From positions 2,790,001 through 2,854,000 of the forward strand of contig NZ_CP108394.1 of the NCBI RefSeq assembly GCF_041435215.1: a stretch of DNA of 64,000 nt, read 5' to 3'. Shown here piece by piece: positions 51,107 through 63,589 of this stretch. The notes under the pieces are model-generated. The model was given only the letters and a program-made list of their open reading frames with translations. It searched no databases and was not told where the DNA came from. Origin of the DNA: Streptomyces sp. NBC_01314 (GTDB lineage Bacteria > Actinomycetota > Actinomycetes > Streptomycetales > Streptomycetaceae). Within the stretch, counting starts at the first letter, position 1; every line of letters begins with the position of its first letter. Both the position numbers and the translations under genes were made by a program.

Positions 51107-51658
51107 TCATTCCGAGGAGAGACGGAAGTTCATGCGGCCGAAACTCACCTGATCGCCGTCGCGGACGACGGCCGCGCCGATCACCCGACGGCCGTTGACC
51201 GTGGTGCCGTTGGTGGAGCCGAGGTCGCGCAGGATCCATATGCCGCCCTGCCGGCTCAGCTCGGCGTGCACCCGGGAGACCGTCTCGTGGCTGAGCCGGA
51301 GGCCGCTGCCGGGGTCGCGGCCGATACGCAGCGCGTGATCGCTCCCCGGGTGCGGCAGCTGGAGTTTGGGGAGCCGCTCGGCCTGCCAGGCCCTGCGCAG
51401 CTTCACGCCGAAGCCGGAGACCGCCCCGACGCTGCCCAGCACCAGCCGGGACCAGCGCTTCTCGGCGGGCAGGTCGGCGGTGAGCGCGGCGAGTTCGTCG
51501 GAGCGGCGGGCGGTGAGGGCCAGCTCCATGCGCCGGATGAACGTGTCGTGCGACAGACGGCCCAGTGCGACGCCGTCACGGAGCGCCCTCAGCGCGCGGT
51601 CGCGCTCGGCGTCCGACAGCCGCGCGGGGTAAGTGTGGAACTCGAAGGACGACGTCAC
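51107..51658 (-). CDS. DUF1707-FHA protein
   Basis: 183 residues. Residues about 10-65 are a DUF1707/SHOCT-like domain (RLSDAERDRALRALRDGVALGRL). Residues about 105-180 are a forkhead-associated domain with the phosphothreonine-binding GR, SRVHAEL and STNGTTVNG motifs intact. It would bind a Thr-phosphorylated partner of a Ser/Thr kinase; kinase and partner are not in the window. No membrane segment is clear, although AVSGFGVKL is mildly hydrophobic. Confidence 0.88.
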   Translation of the reverse strand: MTSSFEFHTYPARLSDAERDRALRALRDGVALGRLSHDTFIRRMELALTARRSDELAALTADLPAEKRWSRLVLGSVGAVSGFGVKLRRAWQAERLPKLQLPHPGSDHALRIGRDPGSGLRLSHETVSRVHAELSRQGGIWILRDLGSTNGTTVNGRRVIGAAVVRDGDQVSFGRMNFRLSSE

Positions 51659-51900
51659 GCAGGTGATTGTCGGTCAGGGGGCCCGGAGGTGTCCAGACAG
51701 GCCGTAAACGGTGACGATCCCCGGACATGCCTGACGGGCGGTGCGACTCGCGGGGCGAAAGCGGCGATCCGACCGCGCGGAGATCTCGTTTGCCGCACGA
51801 TGGACGACAAGCGGTTCCGGGGGCGTGTCCGTGCTTTCCCGGAGCGGCTTGCCCCCTGACTACCCAGGATCATGACCGGCAGCCGAGGGAGAACCGTTCC
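51659..51900. promoter_or_regulatory. Divergent region between FHA gene and treZ
   Basis: 242 bases between divergent genes; no gene seen. It should carry both promoters. A GGGAGA ribosome binding site lies at about 51888-51893, just before the treZ GTG at 51901. Confidence 0.4.
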
Positions 51901-53646
51901 GTGCAGTTCGAGGTGTGGGCACCGCAGGCCGACCGTTCGACGCTCCACCGCGCGGGTGAGACGCACGCGATGGAGCGCGATCCGGAGCGGCCGGGGTGGT
52001 GGACCGTCGACGCGAAGGCGTCGGACGGCACGCGCTACGGCTTCGCCGTCGACGACGGCCCGGTCCGGCCCGACCCGCGCTCACGCCGGCAGCCGGACGG
52101 CCCCGACGGGCTCAGCGCGGTCGTCGACCACGGCCGGTACGCGTGGCGCGCGCCGTGGTCCGGGCGCGGGCTGCCGGGCGCCGTGCTCTACGAGCTGCAC
52201 GTCGGCACGTACACGCCCGAGGGCACGCTGGACGCGGCCGCCGGGCGCCTCGGCCATCTCGTCGAACTGGGCGTCACCCACGTGCAGTTGATGCCGCTGT
52301 GCCCGTTCCCCGGGACGAACGGCTGGGGTTACGAGGGCGTCTCGCTGTGGGCCGTGCACGAGCCGTACGGCGGCCCCGAGGCGCTGAAGCGGTTCGTGGA
52401 CGCGGCGCACGGACTGGGCCTGGGGGTCGTGCTCGACGTCGTGCACAACCATCTGGGCCCCTCCGGCAACTACCTGCCCGTCTTCGGCCCGTACTTCACC
52501 GAGCGGCACCACACGCCCTGGGGCGCGGCCGTCAACCTGGACGCGCCCGGCTCGGACGAGGTGCGGGCGTACTTCCTGGGCAGCGCGCTCGCCTGGCTGC
52601 GCGACTACCGCCTGGACGGTCTGCGGCTGGACGCGGTGCACGCGCTCAAGGACACCCGCGCCCTGCACTTCCTGGAGGAACTGTCGACGGCCGTGGACAC
52701 GCTCGCCGACGAGGTGGCCCGGCCGCTGTTCCTGATCGCCGAGTCGGACCTGAACGACCCGCGCCTGGTCACCCCGCGCGCGCAGGGCGGGCTCGGCCTG
52801 CACGCCCAGTGGAACGACGACTTCCACCACACCCTGCACACCACCCTGACCGGCGAATCGCAGGGCTACTACGAGGACTTCGCGCGGGCCGGCCTGGCGG
52901 GTCTGGCCAAGACCCTGACGGGCGGCTACTTCCACGACGGCACGTACTCGTCCTTCCGGGAGCGCCGCCACGGCCGCCCCCTGGACCGTACGAGCGTCTC
53001 CGCGCACCGGCTGCTGGGCTACACCCAGACCCACGACCAGGTGGGCAACCGCGCCCAGGGGGACCGCCTCGCCGCCTCCCTCTCCCCCGGCCTGCTGGCC
53101 TGCGCGGCCGCGCTGACGCTCGCCGGGCCCTTCACTCCGATGCTCTTCATGGGCGAGGAATGGGCCGCTTCCACGCCCTGGCAGTTCTTCACGGACCACA
53201 CCGATCCGGAACTCGCGGAGGCGGTACGGCGGGGGCGGCGCCGGGAGTTCGCGGCGCACGGGTGGGCCGAGGAGGACGTCCCCGACCCCCAGGACCCGGC
53301 GACCCGCGACCGCTCCTGCCTCGACTGGTCCGAGCCGGCGCGTGCGCCCCACGCCCGGACGCTGGCCTGGTACCGCACCCTCATCACCCTCCGCCGCACC
53401 TTTCCCGACCTCTCCGACCCCGACCTGTCCGACGTCAAGGTCGCGTTCGACGAGGAGGCGCGGTGGTTCGGCTTCCGGCGCGGGGATGTGCGCGTGGCGC
53501 TGAACCTCGGCGAGGAGTCGGCCGCGATCCCGGTCGGCGTCCCGCACGCGCGGGTGCTGGCGGCCTGGGACCCGGTGGAGGCGCCGGGGGCGGACGGAGT
53601 GCTGACGCTGGGCGGGGAGTCGTGCGTGGTGCTGACGGTGGCGTGA
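51901..53646 (+). CDS. treZ: Maltooligosyltrehalose trehalohydrolase
   Basis: 581 residues. Releases trehalose from the maltooligosyltrehalose made by TreY. The N-terminal domain opens FEVWAPQADRSTLH; the GH13 barrel has DVVHNHLGPSGNYL, DGLRLDAVHAL (nucleophile), LIAESDLNDP (acid/base) and YTQTHDQVGNRA. GTG 51901 follows a GGGAGA site and is the usual family start. Together with glgX and treY it gives a full route from glycogen or maltodextrin to trehalose, relevant to osmotic stress and spores. Confidence 0.94.
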   Translation: MQFEVWAPQADRSTLHRAGETHAMERDPERPGWWTVDAKASDGTRYGFAVDDGPVRPDPRSRRQPDGPDGLSAVVDHGRYAWRAPWSGRGLPGAVLYELHVGTYTPEGTLDAAAGRLGHLVELGVTHVQLMPLCPFPGTNGWGYEGVSLWAVHEPYGGPEALKRFVDAAHGLGLGVVLDVVHNHLGPSGNYLPVFGPYFTERHHTPWGAAVNLDAPGSDEVRAYFLGSALAWLRDYRLDGLRLDAVHALKDTRALHFLEELSTAVDTLADEVARPLFLIAESDLNDPRLVTPRAQGGLGLHAQWNDDFHHTLHTTLTGESQGYYEDFARAGLAGLAKTLTGGYFHDGTYSSFRERRHGRPLDRTSVSAHRLLGYTQTHDQVGNRAQGDRLAASLSPGLLACAAALTLAGPFTPMLFMGEEWAASTPWQFFTDHTDPELAEAVRRGRRREFAAHGWAEEDVPDPQDPATRDRSCLDWSEPARAPHARTLAWYRTLITLRRTFPDLSDPDLSDVKVAFDEEARWFGFRRGDVRVALNLGEESAAIPVGVPHARVLAAWDPVEAPGADGVLTLGGESCVVLTVA

Positions 53647-53690
53647 GGGGGCACCCGGTGGCTGGGGCCGGACGGGGGCGGGAGGGGCGC

Positions 53691-53736
53691 AGCCCCGAGC
53701 TGTTGGGCACCCGAGCCCCGAGCTGTCGGGCGCCCG
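53691..53736. repeat. 23-bp tandem duplication
   Basis: Two adjacent 23-base units (53691-53713 and 53714-53736) starting AGCCCCGAGCTGT, with two differences, in the short gap between the convergent genes treZ and a phosphotransferase. Each unit can form a small GC hairpin and may help termination. Confidence 0.7.
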
Positions 53737-53746
53737 ACGAATACCC

Positions 53747-54688
53747 TCAGTCCTCGCCCCGCAGATCCGTCACCCTCTCCAGCAGAATCGCCTCCCACGT
53801 GCGCCGCAGCCGGTGCCGGAGCACCGGGAGCGGGGCGGCGGACCGGCCCCGCAAGCCCTCCGCGAGGCCGATGACCGTGTCGCAGCGGGCCAGCCAGAGG
53901 CCGCGCAGACAGGGGCGGGCGCCGTACCCCGCGAGGGTGGCCGCACGGACGGCGGCCGGCGAACCGACGGCCGCGGCGAGACCGGCGATGTCCTCGGCGG
54001 GGTCACCGATGACAGCGTCGGTCCAGTCGAGGACGCCACGGACCCGGCCGTCCGCGCTCACCACGAGGTGGTCGCCCGTCAGCCCGTGGTGGACCAGCAC
54101 CGCGCCCGGCGCCGTCAGCTGCGCGGCACTCGCGGACGTCAGCTGCCCGAGCCGCCCCGCGTCGAACTCGTCGGCCTTGGCGAGGAGCCGCGCCGCACGC
54201 CCCGCCGCCGCACACAGCGCCTCCAGCGAGCGCGGGGCCAGCCGCGGTACCCCGAGCGGCTCGGCCTGCCGCAGCGGCACCTCGCGCAGCCCCGTCAGGA
54301 GCGCCGCCAGATCGGCCTCGCCCACCGCGGACACGTCGTGCCCCTCCGCCGTACCGCCCGGCAGCCTCGTGTCGAGCGTGTACGTGAGGTTGCCGGACCA
54401 CTCACCGTGCGCGACGCTCACCGGGACGGCAACGCCGATGTGCGGACGGACCACGTCCCGCAGCCGCAGCTCGCGCTTCTGCCGTCCGACGGCGTGCCGG
54501 TCGGACGTGAGGCGCAGCACATGGCGGGTACCGACCCACCAGGTGTAGTGCGCGTCGTCCCCGGCGACGGGCCGCACCTCGGGTCCGTCGCCGCCCTCAC
54601 CGCCGCCGCGCCGACCCTCCCCGTTCCTCAACAGGGAACGGACCAGTCGGCGGACGCTGTCCGCGGTGGGTGTCGGTGCCTGGGTCAT
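53747..54688 (-). CDS. Phosphotransferase with APH/choline-kinase fold
   Basis: 313 residues. Catalytic loop with an altered core: VLVHHGLTGDHLVVS (about 205-219), where the usual H-G-D-x3-N has the acidic residue shifted to G-D-H, and the metal loop GVLDWTDAVIGDPAEDIA (about 228-245). N-lobe with YTWWVGTRHVLRLTSD. Likely phosphorylates a small molecule, perhaps a macrolide- or choline-like one, but the altered loop leaves activity uncertain. It lies 48 bases upstream of the end of the M24 peptidase gene; both are on the minus strand and may be co-transcribed. Confidence 0.78.
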   Translation of the reverse strand: MTQAPTPTADSVRRLVRSLLRNGEGRRGGGEGGDGPEVRPVAGDDAHYTWWVGTRHVLRLTSDRHAVGRQKRELRLRDVVRPHIGVAVPVSVAHGEWSGNLTYTLDTRLPGGTAEGHDVSAVGEADLAALLTGLREVPLRQAEPLGVPRLAPRSLEALCAAAGRAARLLAKADEFDAGRLGQLTSASAAQLTAPGAVLVHHGLTGDHLVVSADGRVRGVLDWTDAVIGDPAEDIAGLAAAVGSPAAVRAATLAGYGARPCLRGLWLARCDTVIGLAEGLRGRSAAPLPVLRHRLRRTWEAILLERVTDLRGED

Positions 54689-54736
54689 GGTCGCGCCGTC
54701 GTCCGGGGGTTCAGATCAGCGAGGGTACGCGGTCGG

Positions 54737-55897
54737 TCACTCGACCACCGCCATCTCGCGCGCGGTGTTGTTGAGGCGTCGGCCGCCGTCCTCGGTCACG
54801 GTCACGATGTCCTCGATCCGTACGCCGAAACGGCCCGGCAGATAGACACCGGGTTCGACCGAGAAGCACATGCCGGGCACGAGGGGCCGCTCCTCCCCCT
54901 CGATCATGTACGGCGGTTCGTGGGTGGTGACGCCGATGCCGTGCCCGGTGCGGTGGATGAAGCGGTCCCCGAACCCGGCGTCGGCGATGACCGCGCGGGC
55001 GGCCCGGTCCACGTCCTGGCAGGCAGCGCCCGGCCGTACCGCACGGAACCCCGCCTCCTGGGCGGCCCGCACGAGGTCGTGCACCTCGCGCTCCTCGGCG
55101 GTCGGTTCGCCGACGTGGACCGTGCGGGAGGTGTCGGAGCCGTAGCCGTCCTTGAGGCCGCCGAAGTCGAGGACGACCATGTCGCCGTGGCGGATGACGC
55201 GGTCGCCGGCCTCGTGGTGCGGGTTGGCGCCGTTCGGGCCCGACGCGACGATGGTGAAGTCGACCTGGGAGTGCCCGAACCGGCGCAGCAGCCCCGCGAG
55301 ATCGGCCGCGACCTCCGCCTCCCGGCGCCCGGCGAAGGACACCTGCCGGATCTCCTCGTAGGCCCGGTCGGCGGCCGCACCCGCCGCGGCCATCCGCCGC
55401 AGTTCGGCCGCGTCCTTCACCGCCCGCAGCATGGGCAGGGTCTCGGTGAGCGCCACGTACGTCGTCCCGGGCAGCCGCCGCTGCAGGCCGAGCAGGTGCA
55501 GCGCCCACGCGTTGTCGCTGACGCCGAAACGGCCGCGCGGGCCGAGGACGGAGACGGCCGCCTCGTACGGGTCCTTGCCGTCGGTCCAGTCGCGGAGGGT
55601 GAGCGCGGGGCCGCCGGGTGCCCCGGCGGCGTCCGGGGCCTCCAGCGTGGGGACCACCAGCACCGGGTCCTCGCCGTCGCGCAGCACCAGCGTCGTCAGC
55701 CGCTCGGTCTCCGGCGGCCGGTGCCCCGTCAGCCACACCAGGTCCGGGCCGGGCGCGACCAGCAGCCCGTCGAGTCCGGCGTCCGCGGCGGCCCGCGCCG
55801 CGCGCCGCATCCGGGCCCGGTAGTCGTCGGCGGTGAAGGGCGCGGGCGGGGCCTCGGTCGTGACGGTCGCGGGCCCGTCGCTGGGCGTACCGGTCAT
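54737..55897 (-). CDS. M24 family Xaa-Pro aminopeptidase-like metallopeptidase
   Basis: 386 residues from the ATG at 55897; an upstream frame adds 15 unsupported residues. Creatinase-like N-terminal domain (YRARMRRAARAAADAGLDGL) followed by the pita-bread domain with metal ligands in VVLDFGGLKDGYGSDTSRT (two Asp), HRTGHGIGV (His), SVEPGVYL (Glu) and VRIEDIV (Glu). Cleaves N-terminal residues before proline, or related dipeptides. Cytoplasmic. Divergent from the phosphoesterase gene. Confidence 0.9.
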   Translation of the reverse strand: MTGTPSDGPATVTTEAPPAPFTADDYRARMRRAARAAADAGLDGLLVAPGPDLVWLTGHRPPETERLTTLVLRDGEDPVLVVPTLEAPDAAGAPGGPALTLRDWTDGKDPYEAAVSVLGPRGRFGVSDNAWALHLLGLQRRLPGTTYVALTETLPMLRAVKDAAELRRMAAAGAAADRAYEEIRQVSFAGRREAEVAADLAGLLRRFGHSQVDFTIVASGPNGANPHHEAGDRVIRHGDMVVLDFGGLKDGYGSDTSRTVHVGEPTAEEREVHDLVRAAQEAGFRAVRPGAACQDVDRAARAVIADAGFGDRFIHRTGHGIGVTTHEPPYMIEGEERPLVPGMCFSVEPGVYLPGRFGVRIEDIVTVTEDGGRRLNNTAREMAVVE

Positions 55898-56106
55898 CCA
55901 TGCCTCCGTCTGCTCGGAGTTCCCTGGGTCCACGGGCAGCATCCTGCCCCTCCACCGTGGCGCACGCGAGCCGATTGCGTCGTCGCGTCAACTGTCGAGC
56001 CGTCGCGCGACTCCCACTAATGCTTGAGAGTTGCCCATCCGTTAACGCTAATGCTTGTATGCGACTGTTCCATTAGGCACGCACCGCCCCTAGGAGGCGT
56101 ACGACG
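55898..56106. promoter_or_regulatory. Divergent promoter region with CTAATGCTTG direct repeat
   Basis: 209 bases between divergent genes. CTAATGCTTG occurs twice (56017-56026 and 56048-56057), 31 bases apart, close to three helical turns, in an AT-richer patch. AGGAGG at 56092-56097 is the ribosome binding site of the phosphoesterase gene. Confidence 0.5.
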
Positions 56107-56862
56107 ATGCTCGTACTCGCGCACATCAGCGATCTGCATCTGGACGGGAGCGACCGGGCGACCCGGCGGGCGGAGCGGGTACGGGATCTGCTGTGGGGGC
56201 TGCCGGGGCGGGTGGACGCGCTGCTGGTGACCGGGGACATCGCGGACCACGGCACGGAGGCCGAGTACGAGGAGGCGGCGCGCATCCTGGGGCTGCGGGA
56301 GGGCGGGGCCCCCTTCCCTGTGCTCACCTGCCCGGGCAACCACGACAGCCGGGCGCCCTACCGCAAGGCGCTGCTCGGGGAGCCGCCCTCCGACGGGCCG
56401 GTCAACAGCGCGCACGTCTTCACCACCGCGGCCGTGCTGATGTGCGACTCCAGCATCCCGGGCCGGGACGAGGGCGAGCTGGACGCGCAGACGTACGTCT
56501 GGATCGAGGAGACCCTCGACGGGCTGGACGGCGAACGGCCGGTGCTGCTCGCCTTCCATCACCCGCCGGTGGCCCTCCACCATCCCCTGCCGGACGCGTA
56601 CCGGCTGGGCCGGCCTTCGAAACTGGACCGGCTGCTCGGGCGTCGGCCGGAGATCGCGGGGATCATCACCGGACACGCCCACACCCCTGCCGCGACCACG
56701 TTCGCCGGGCGCCCACTGGTCGTCGGTCCCGGGGTCACCTGGACACTGCGGCTGCCCTGGGAGGGCGACCCGGTCGCGGACCGGGAGGCGCCGCCCGGTT
56801 TCGCCTTCCATGTGCTGGACGACGAGGGACGGCTGACGAGCCACTTCCGGGTGGCCGTATAG
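56107..56862 (+). CDS. Calcineurin-like metallophosphoesterase (CpdA type)
   Basis: 251 residues. All five metal motifs are present: HISDLHLDG (residues 6-14), VTGDIADHG, PGNHDSR, AFHHPP and ITGHAHTPA, the pattern of class III cyclic nucleotide phosphodiesterases. It may hydrolyse cAMP or another phosphodiester. A strong AGGAGG site supports ATG 56107. Ends 26 bases before a convergent gene. Confidence 0.9.
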   Translation: MLVLAHISDLHLDGSDRATRRAERVRDLLWGLPGRVDALLVTGDIADHGTEAEYEEAARILGLREGGAPFPVLTCPGNHDSRAPYRKALLGEPPSDGPVNSAHVFTTAAVLMCDSSIPGRDEGELDAQTYVWIEETLDGLDGERPVLLAFHHPPVALHHPLPDAYRLGRPSKLDRLLGRRPEIAGIITGHAHTPAATTFAGRPLVVGPGVTWTLRLPWEGDPVADREAPPGFAFHVLDDEGRLTSHFRVAV

Positions 56863-56887
56863 GGGCGCCCGGGGCGGAAAGGGCGCG

Positions 56888-57511
56888 TCAGGTGACGACT
56901 CCCGGTACGGCCACCAGGTACTGACGGGCGCCGTTGGCGTGGCGCACGACGAGCCGCAGCGCCGCTCCGGGGCGGGCGGCACCGATCACCCGCGCGAGGT
57001 CGGCCGCCGTGCCGGTCCGGGTTCCGCCCAGGGCCAGGATCACGTCGCCGCGGACCAGGCCCGCGGTGTAACCGGCGCCGGGGACGTGGACACCGGACAC
57101 GAGCGCGCCTCGGCTCCGGGCGTCTCCAGCGGCGTCGACGACTTCGACACCCAGGGCGGGGTGTGCGGACGCCAAGGTCGCGGAAACCGAACTGCCCTTC
57201 CCCGAAGAGGACTTGGGGGAGCCCGACCGCGACTGGCCGCCGACCGGCCGGGCGGAAACCTCCGGCCCGACCGGCGCCCCGTCCCGCAGCTCAGCGAGTC
57301 CGCTCATGCCGATCACCGTGGTGCCCATCGTGCCGAGCCCTACGCCCGACAGGACGAGGACCGCGCAGGCGACCAGGGCGAACAGCAGGGTGATCAGGCG
57401 TTGCCCGCCACTGCGGGGTGCGGCGTGCGGGCGCCGGGCGGTGCCGGACGGGCGGCCGTCACCGGACTCCTGGCCCGGCAGGGGCTTGGGTCGCAACGCG
57501 GTCTGTTCCAT
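56888..57511 (-). CDS. Membrane-anchored PDZ-domain protein
   Basis: 207 residues. About 38 cytoplasmic residues, one membrane helix (LITLLFALVACAVLVLSGVG, about 39-58), a low-complexity serine-rich linker and a PDZ domain at about 115-205 (GALVSGVHVPGAGYTAGLVRGDVILALGG). It resembles the PDZ part of HtrA-type proteins without the protease domain. Probably an outside-facing scaffold for a partner protease; none is linked. Confidence 0.82.
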   Translation of the reverse strand: MEQTALRPKPLPGQESGDGRPSGTARRPHAAPRSGGQRLITLLFALVACAVLVLSGVGLGTMGTTVIGMSGLAELRDGAPVGPEVSARPVGGQSRSGSPKSSSGKGSSVSATLASAHPALGVEVVDAAGDARSRGALVSGVHVPGAGYTAGLVRGDVILALGGTRTGTAADLARVIGAARPGAALRLVVRHANGARQYLVAVPGVVT

Positions 57512-57587
57512 GGTGTCGCCTCCGGCCGGACACCTACCCGGCGCACCACGGCGCGACGAGCCACGAAAGAGTGAGACTGACGCTCCG

Positions 57588-58472
57588 TCACATCGGCCCC
57601 CGCACCGGCTCCGGCCCGGTCAGCTCCCGCACCAGGGCCGCTGCCGCTCCGCCGGGTGTGCCGCCGTGGACGATCTCCGTGCGGTGCACGAGGCGCGGTT
57701 CGACCAGGGGGACGGCGACCGCGCCGGGGACGTCGGCGGCGAAGCCTCGGGGCAGGAGGGTCAGGCCGTGTCCGGCGGCGGCGAGGGCCGTGAGCGTGCG
57801 CAGGTCGGTGCCCTCGTAGCGCAGGGCGGTGCGGACGCCGCCGGTACCGCTCGCGGTGCGGAGCCGGTCCAGCGGGAGGCCCGCGCCGGGCGCGTCGAGC
57901 CAGCGGGCGTCGACGAGGTCGGCGAGGCGGAGCCCGGGGCGGCGGGCGAGGGGGTGGCCGGCGGGGAGGAGCACGCAGACGGGTTCCTCCCCGATGCCCC
58001 GGGTGGTCAGGGGTGCCACGTCGGGGAGCCGGAGGGGGTCGCTGGGTGCGGCGAGCCCGTCGACCAGGCCCAGGTCCGCGGCGCCCGTGGCGACGGCCGC
58101 CGGGATCTCGTCGCGGGCGAGGGTCCGCAGGGTCACGCCCGCGGCGGGCAGCGCGGCGATCGTACGGGGGCCGAGCGCCGTCGGGGTCGCCGCGAGCGTC
58201 AGCCCGTGCTCGGGTGCCGCCGCCATCCGTACGACGTCGGCACGGGCCGCCTCCAGGCGCAGCAGCAGGGGCCCGGCGTGTTCGAGGAGCCGCTCGCCCG
58301 CGACCGTGGGGGCGACGGGGCGCCGGGTCAGCAGCGCGGCGCCCAGGTCCTGCTCCAGCGCGGCGATGTGCTGGGACACCGCGGACTGGGTGTAGCCCAA
58401 CGCGCGGGCCGCCTCGGAGAAGGAGGCGAGCCGGGCCACGGTGACGTACGTACGCAGCAGATGGGGATCCAT
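57588..58472 (-). CDS. LysR family transcriptional regulator
   Basis: 294 residues from the ATG at 58472. N-terminal winged helix-turn-helix (LLRTYVTVARLASFSEAARA, LGYTQSAVSQHIAALEQDLG at about 25-44) and a periplasmic-binding-like effector domain (about 90-290, with GHGLTLLPRG). Divergent from the amidotransferase-like gene with a T-N11-A box between them, the classic arrangement for self-regulation and control of the neighbour. Effector unknown. Confidence 0.9.
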   Translation of the reverse strand: MDPHLLRTYVTVARLASFSEAARALGYTQSAVSQHIAALEQDLGAALLTRRPVAPTVAGERLLEHAGPLLLRLEAARADVVRMAAAPEHGLTLAATPTALGPRTIAALPAAGVTLRTLARDEIPAAVATGAADLGLVDGLAAPSDPLRLPDVAPLTTRGIGEEPVCVLLPAGHPLARRPGLRLADLVDARWLDAPGAGLPLDRLRTASGTGGVRTALRYEGTDLRTLTALAAAGHGLTLLPRGFAADVPGAVAVPLVEPRLVHRTEIVHGGTPGGAAAALVRELTGPEPVRGPM

Positions 58473-58504
58473 GACCGACAGGATCGCGCACCGTCCATCA
58501 GCAA

Positions 58505-58517
58505 TGCTTATCGAGCA
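58505..58517. promoter_or_regulatory. LysR box (T-N11-A)
   Basis: TGCTTATCGAGCA, a dyad with T-N11-A geometry, in the 97-base gap between the divergent lysR gene and its neighbour, 33 bases from the regulator's start. Likely binding site of that regulator. Confidence 0.6.
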
Positions 58518-58569
58518 TGCGGAAATCATCGTTGGACGTGAAGTCGAGGTCGCGCCCAGGATGACGGGC

Positions 58570-62779
<4,210 letters not shown>

Positions 62780-62787
<8 letters not shown>

Positions 62788-63460
62788 GGCCGTGGGTTCC
62801 TCCCGGGGCGGCGGGGCCGGTGGGTGTCCGGGGCGGCAGTTCCACCTTCCTCAGCTGCTCGTCGATCTGCTGGTCGAAGCCGGCCTCGGTCCAGACGTAC
62901 TTCCTGAACTGGTCCGTCGTCAGCGGGCCCGGCCACGGGCTGCCGGTGGGGTAGAACACGGACTCACACGAGGCGCAGTAGTGGGCGGGCTGCCACAGGT
63001 GCTCGGCGCGGGGCTTGCCCGCCTTGACGGTGGCGCGTTCGCGGGATTCTCCGCGGATCACCCAGAGGGTGCCGGCGAAGAGGAGGACGGCGAGGATCGT
63101 ACCGCCGGCCGTGTAGAGGGGTTTGTCGTTCTGTACGCCGCTGTAGGCGAGGCCCGCGCCGATGCCGGCGAGGATCATGCCTTCCAGGAAGTGCGTGACG
63201 CTGTCGAACGTCGAGTGCGCGCCCGGGGCCTTGGCTAGCCGGTCGGCGAGGCCGGAGCGCGGGGAGTCGGGATCGGCGCAGGCGTCGGGGACCGTTCGCA
63301 CCGACGGACCCGAAGCCCCGCAGCGAGGGCACACCGCCGGGGCCGGAACTCCGGCCAACACCCCGGTCGGCCCGGATTCCTCGGCCGGCTTCCCGGCCCG
63401 CCGCTCGGCCGGGCCCTCGGCCGGCCCGGACACCTCGAACTTCTCTGTCGACATACGCAT
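62780..63460 (-). CDS. Zinc-ribbon membrane protein of unknown function
   Basis: 226 residues, possibly starting at the second Met (residue 3). A first cysteine pair CPRCG lies near 44-48, two membrane helices at about 90-110 and 115-135 (LEGMILAGIGAGLAYSG, AGGTILAVLLFAGTLWV) and a second pair CASC near 165, so both knuckles may join to bind one metal. The C-terminal part has a YPTGSPWP segment. No family name known to me. The eight-base overlap with the phosphatase gene suggests a joint function. Confidence 0.72.
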
Positions 63461-63483
63461 ACGCTAACGCCCGGCGTACATGA

Positions 63484-63527
63484 GCCGGCGGCCGGCCGAT
63501 GCCCGCTCGCATCGGTCGGCCGCCGGC
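63484..63527 (-). terminator. 19-bp hairpin terminator of the peptidase gene
   Basis: Inverted repeat of 19 bp (63484-63502 with 63509-63527) with a single G-T pair and a 6-base loop, about 60 bases beyond the stop of the minus-strand peptidase gene. Confidence 0.8.
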
Positions 63528-63589
63528 ATGGGGGGGTGGCGGTCATTCGTCCCGGCCGTGCGGCCGGGGTTCGGCCCGGGGGCCGAGGA

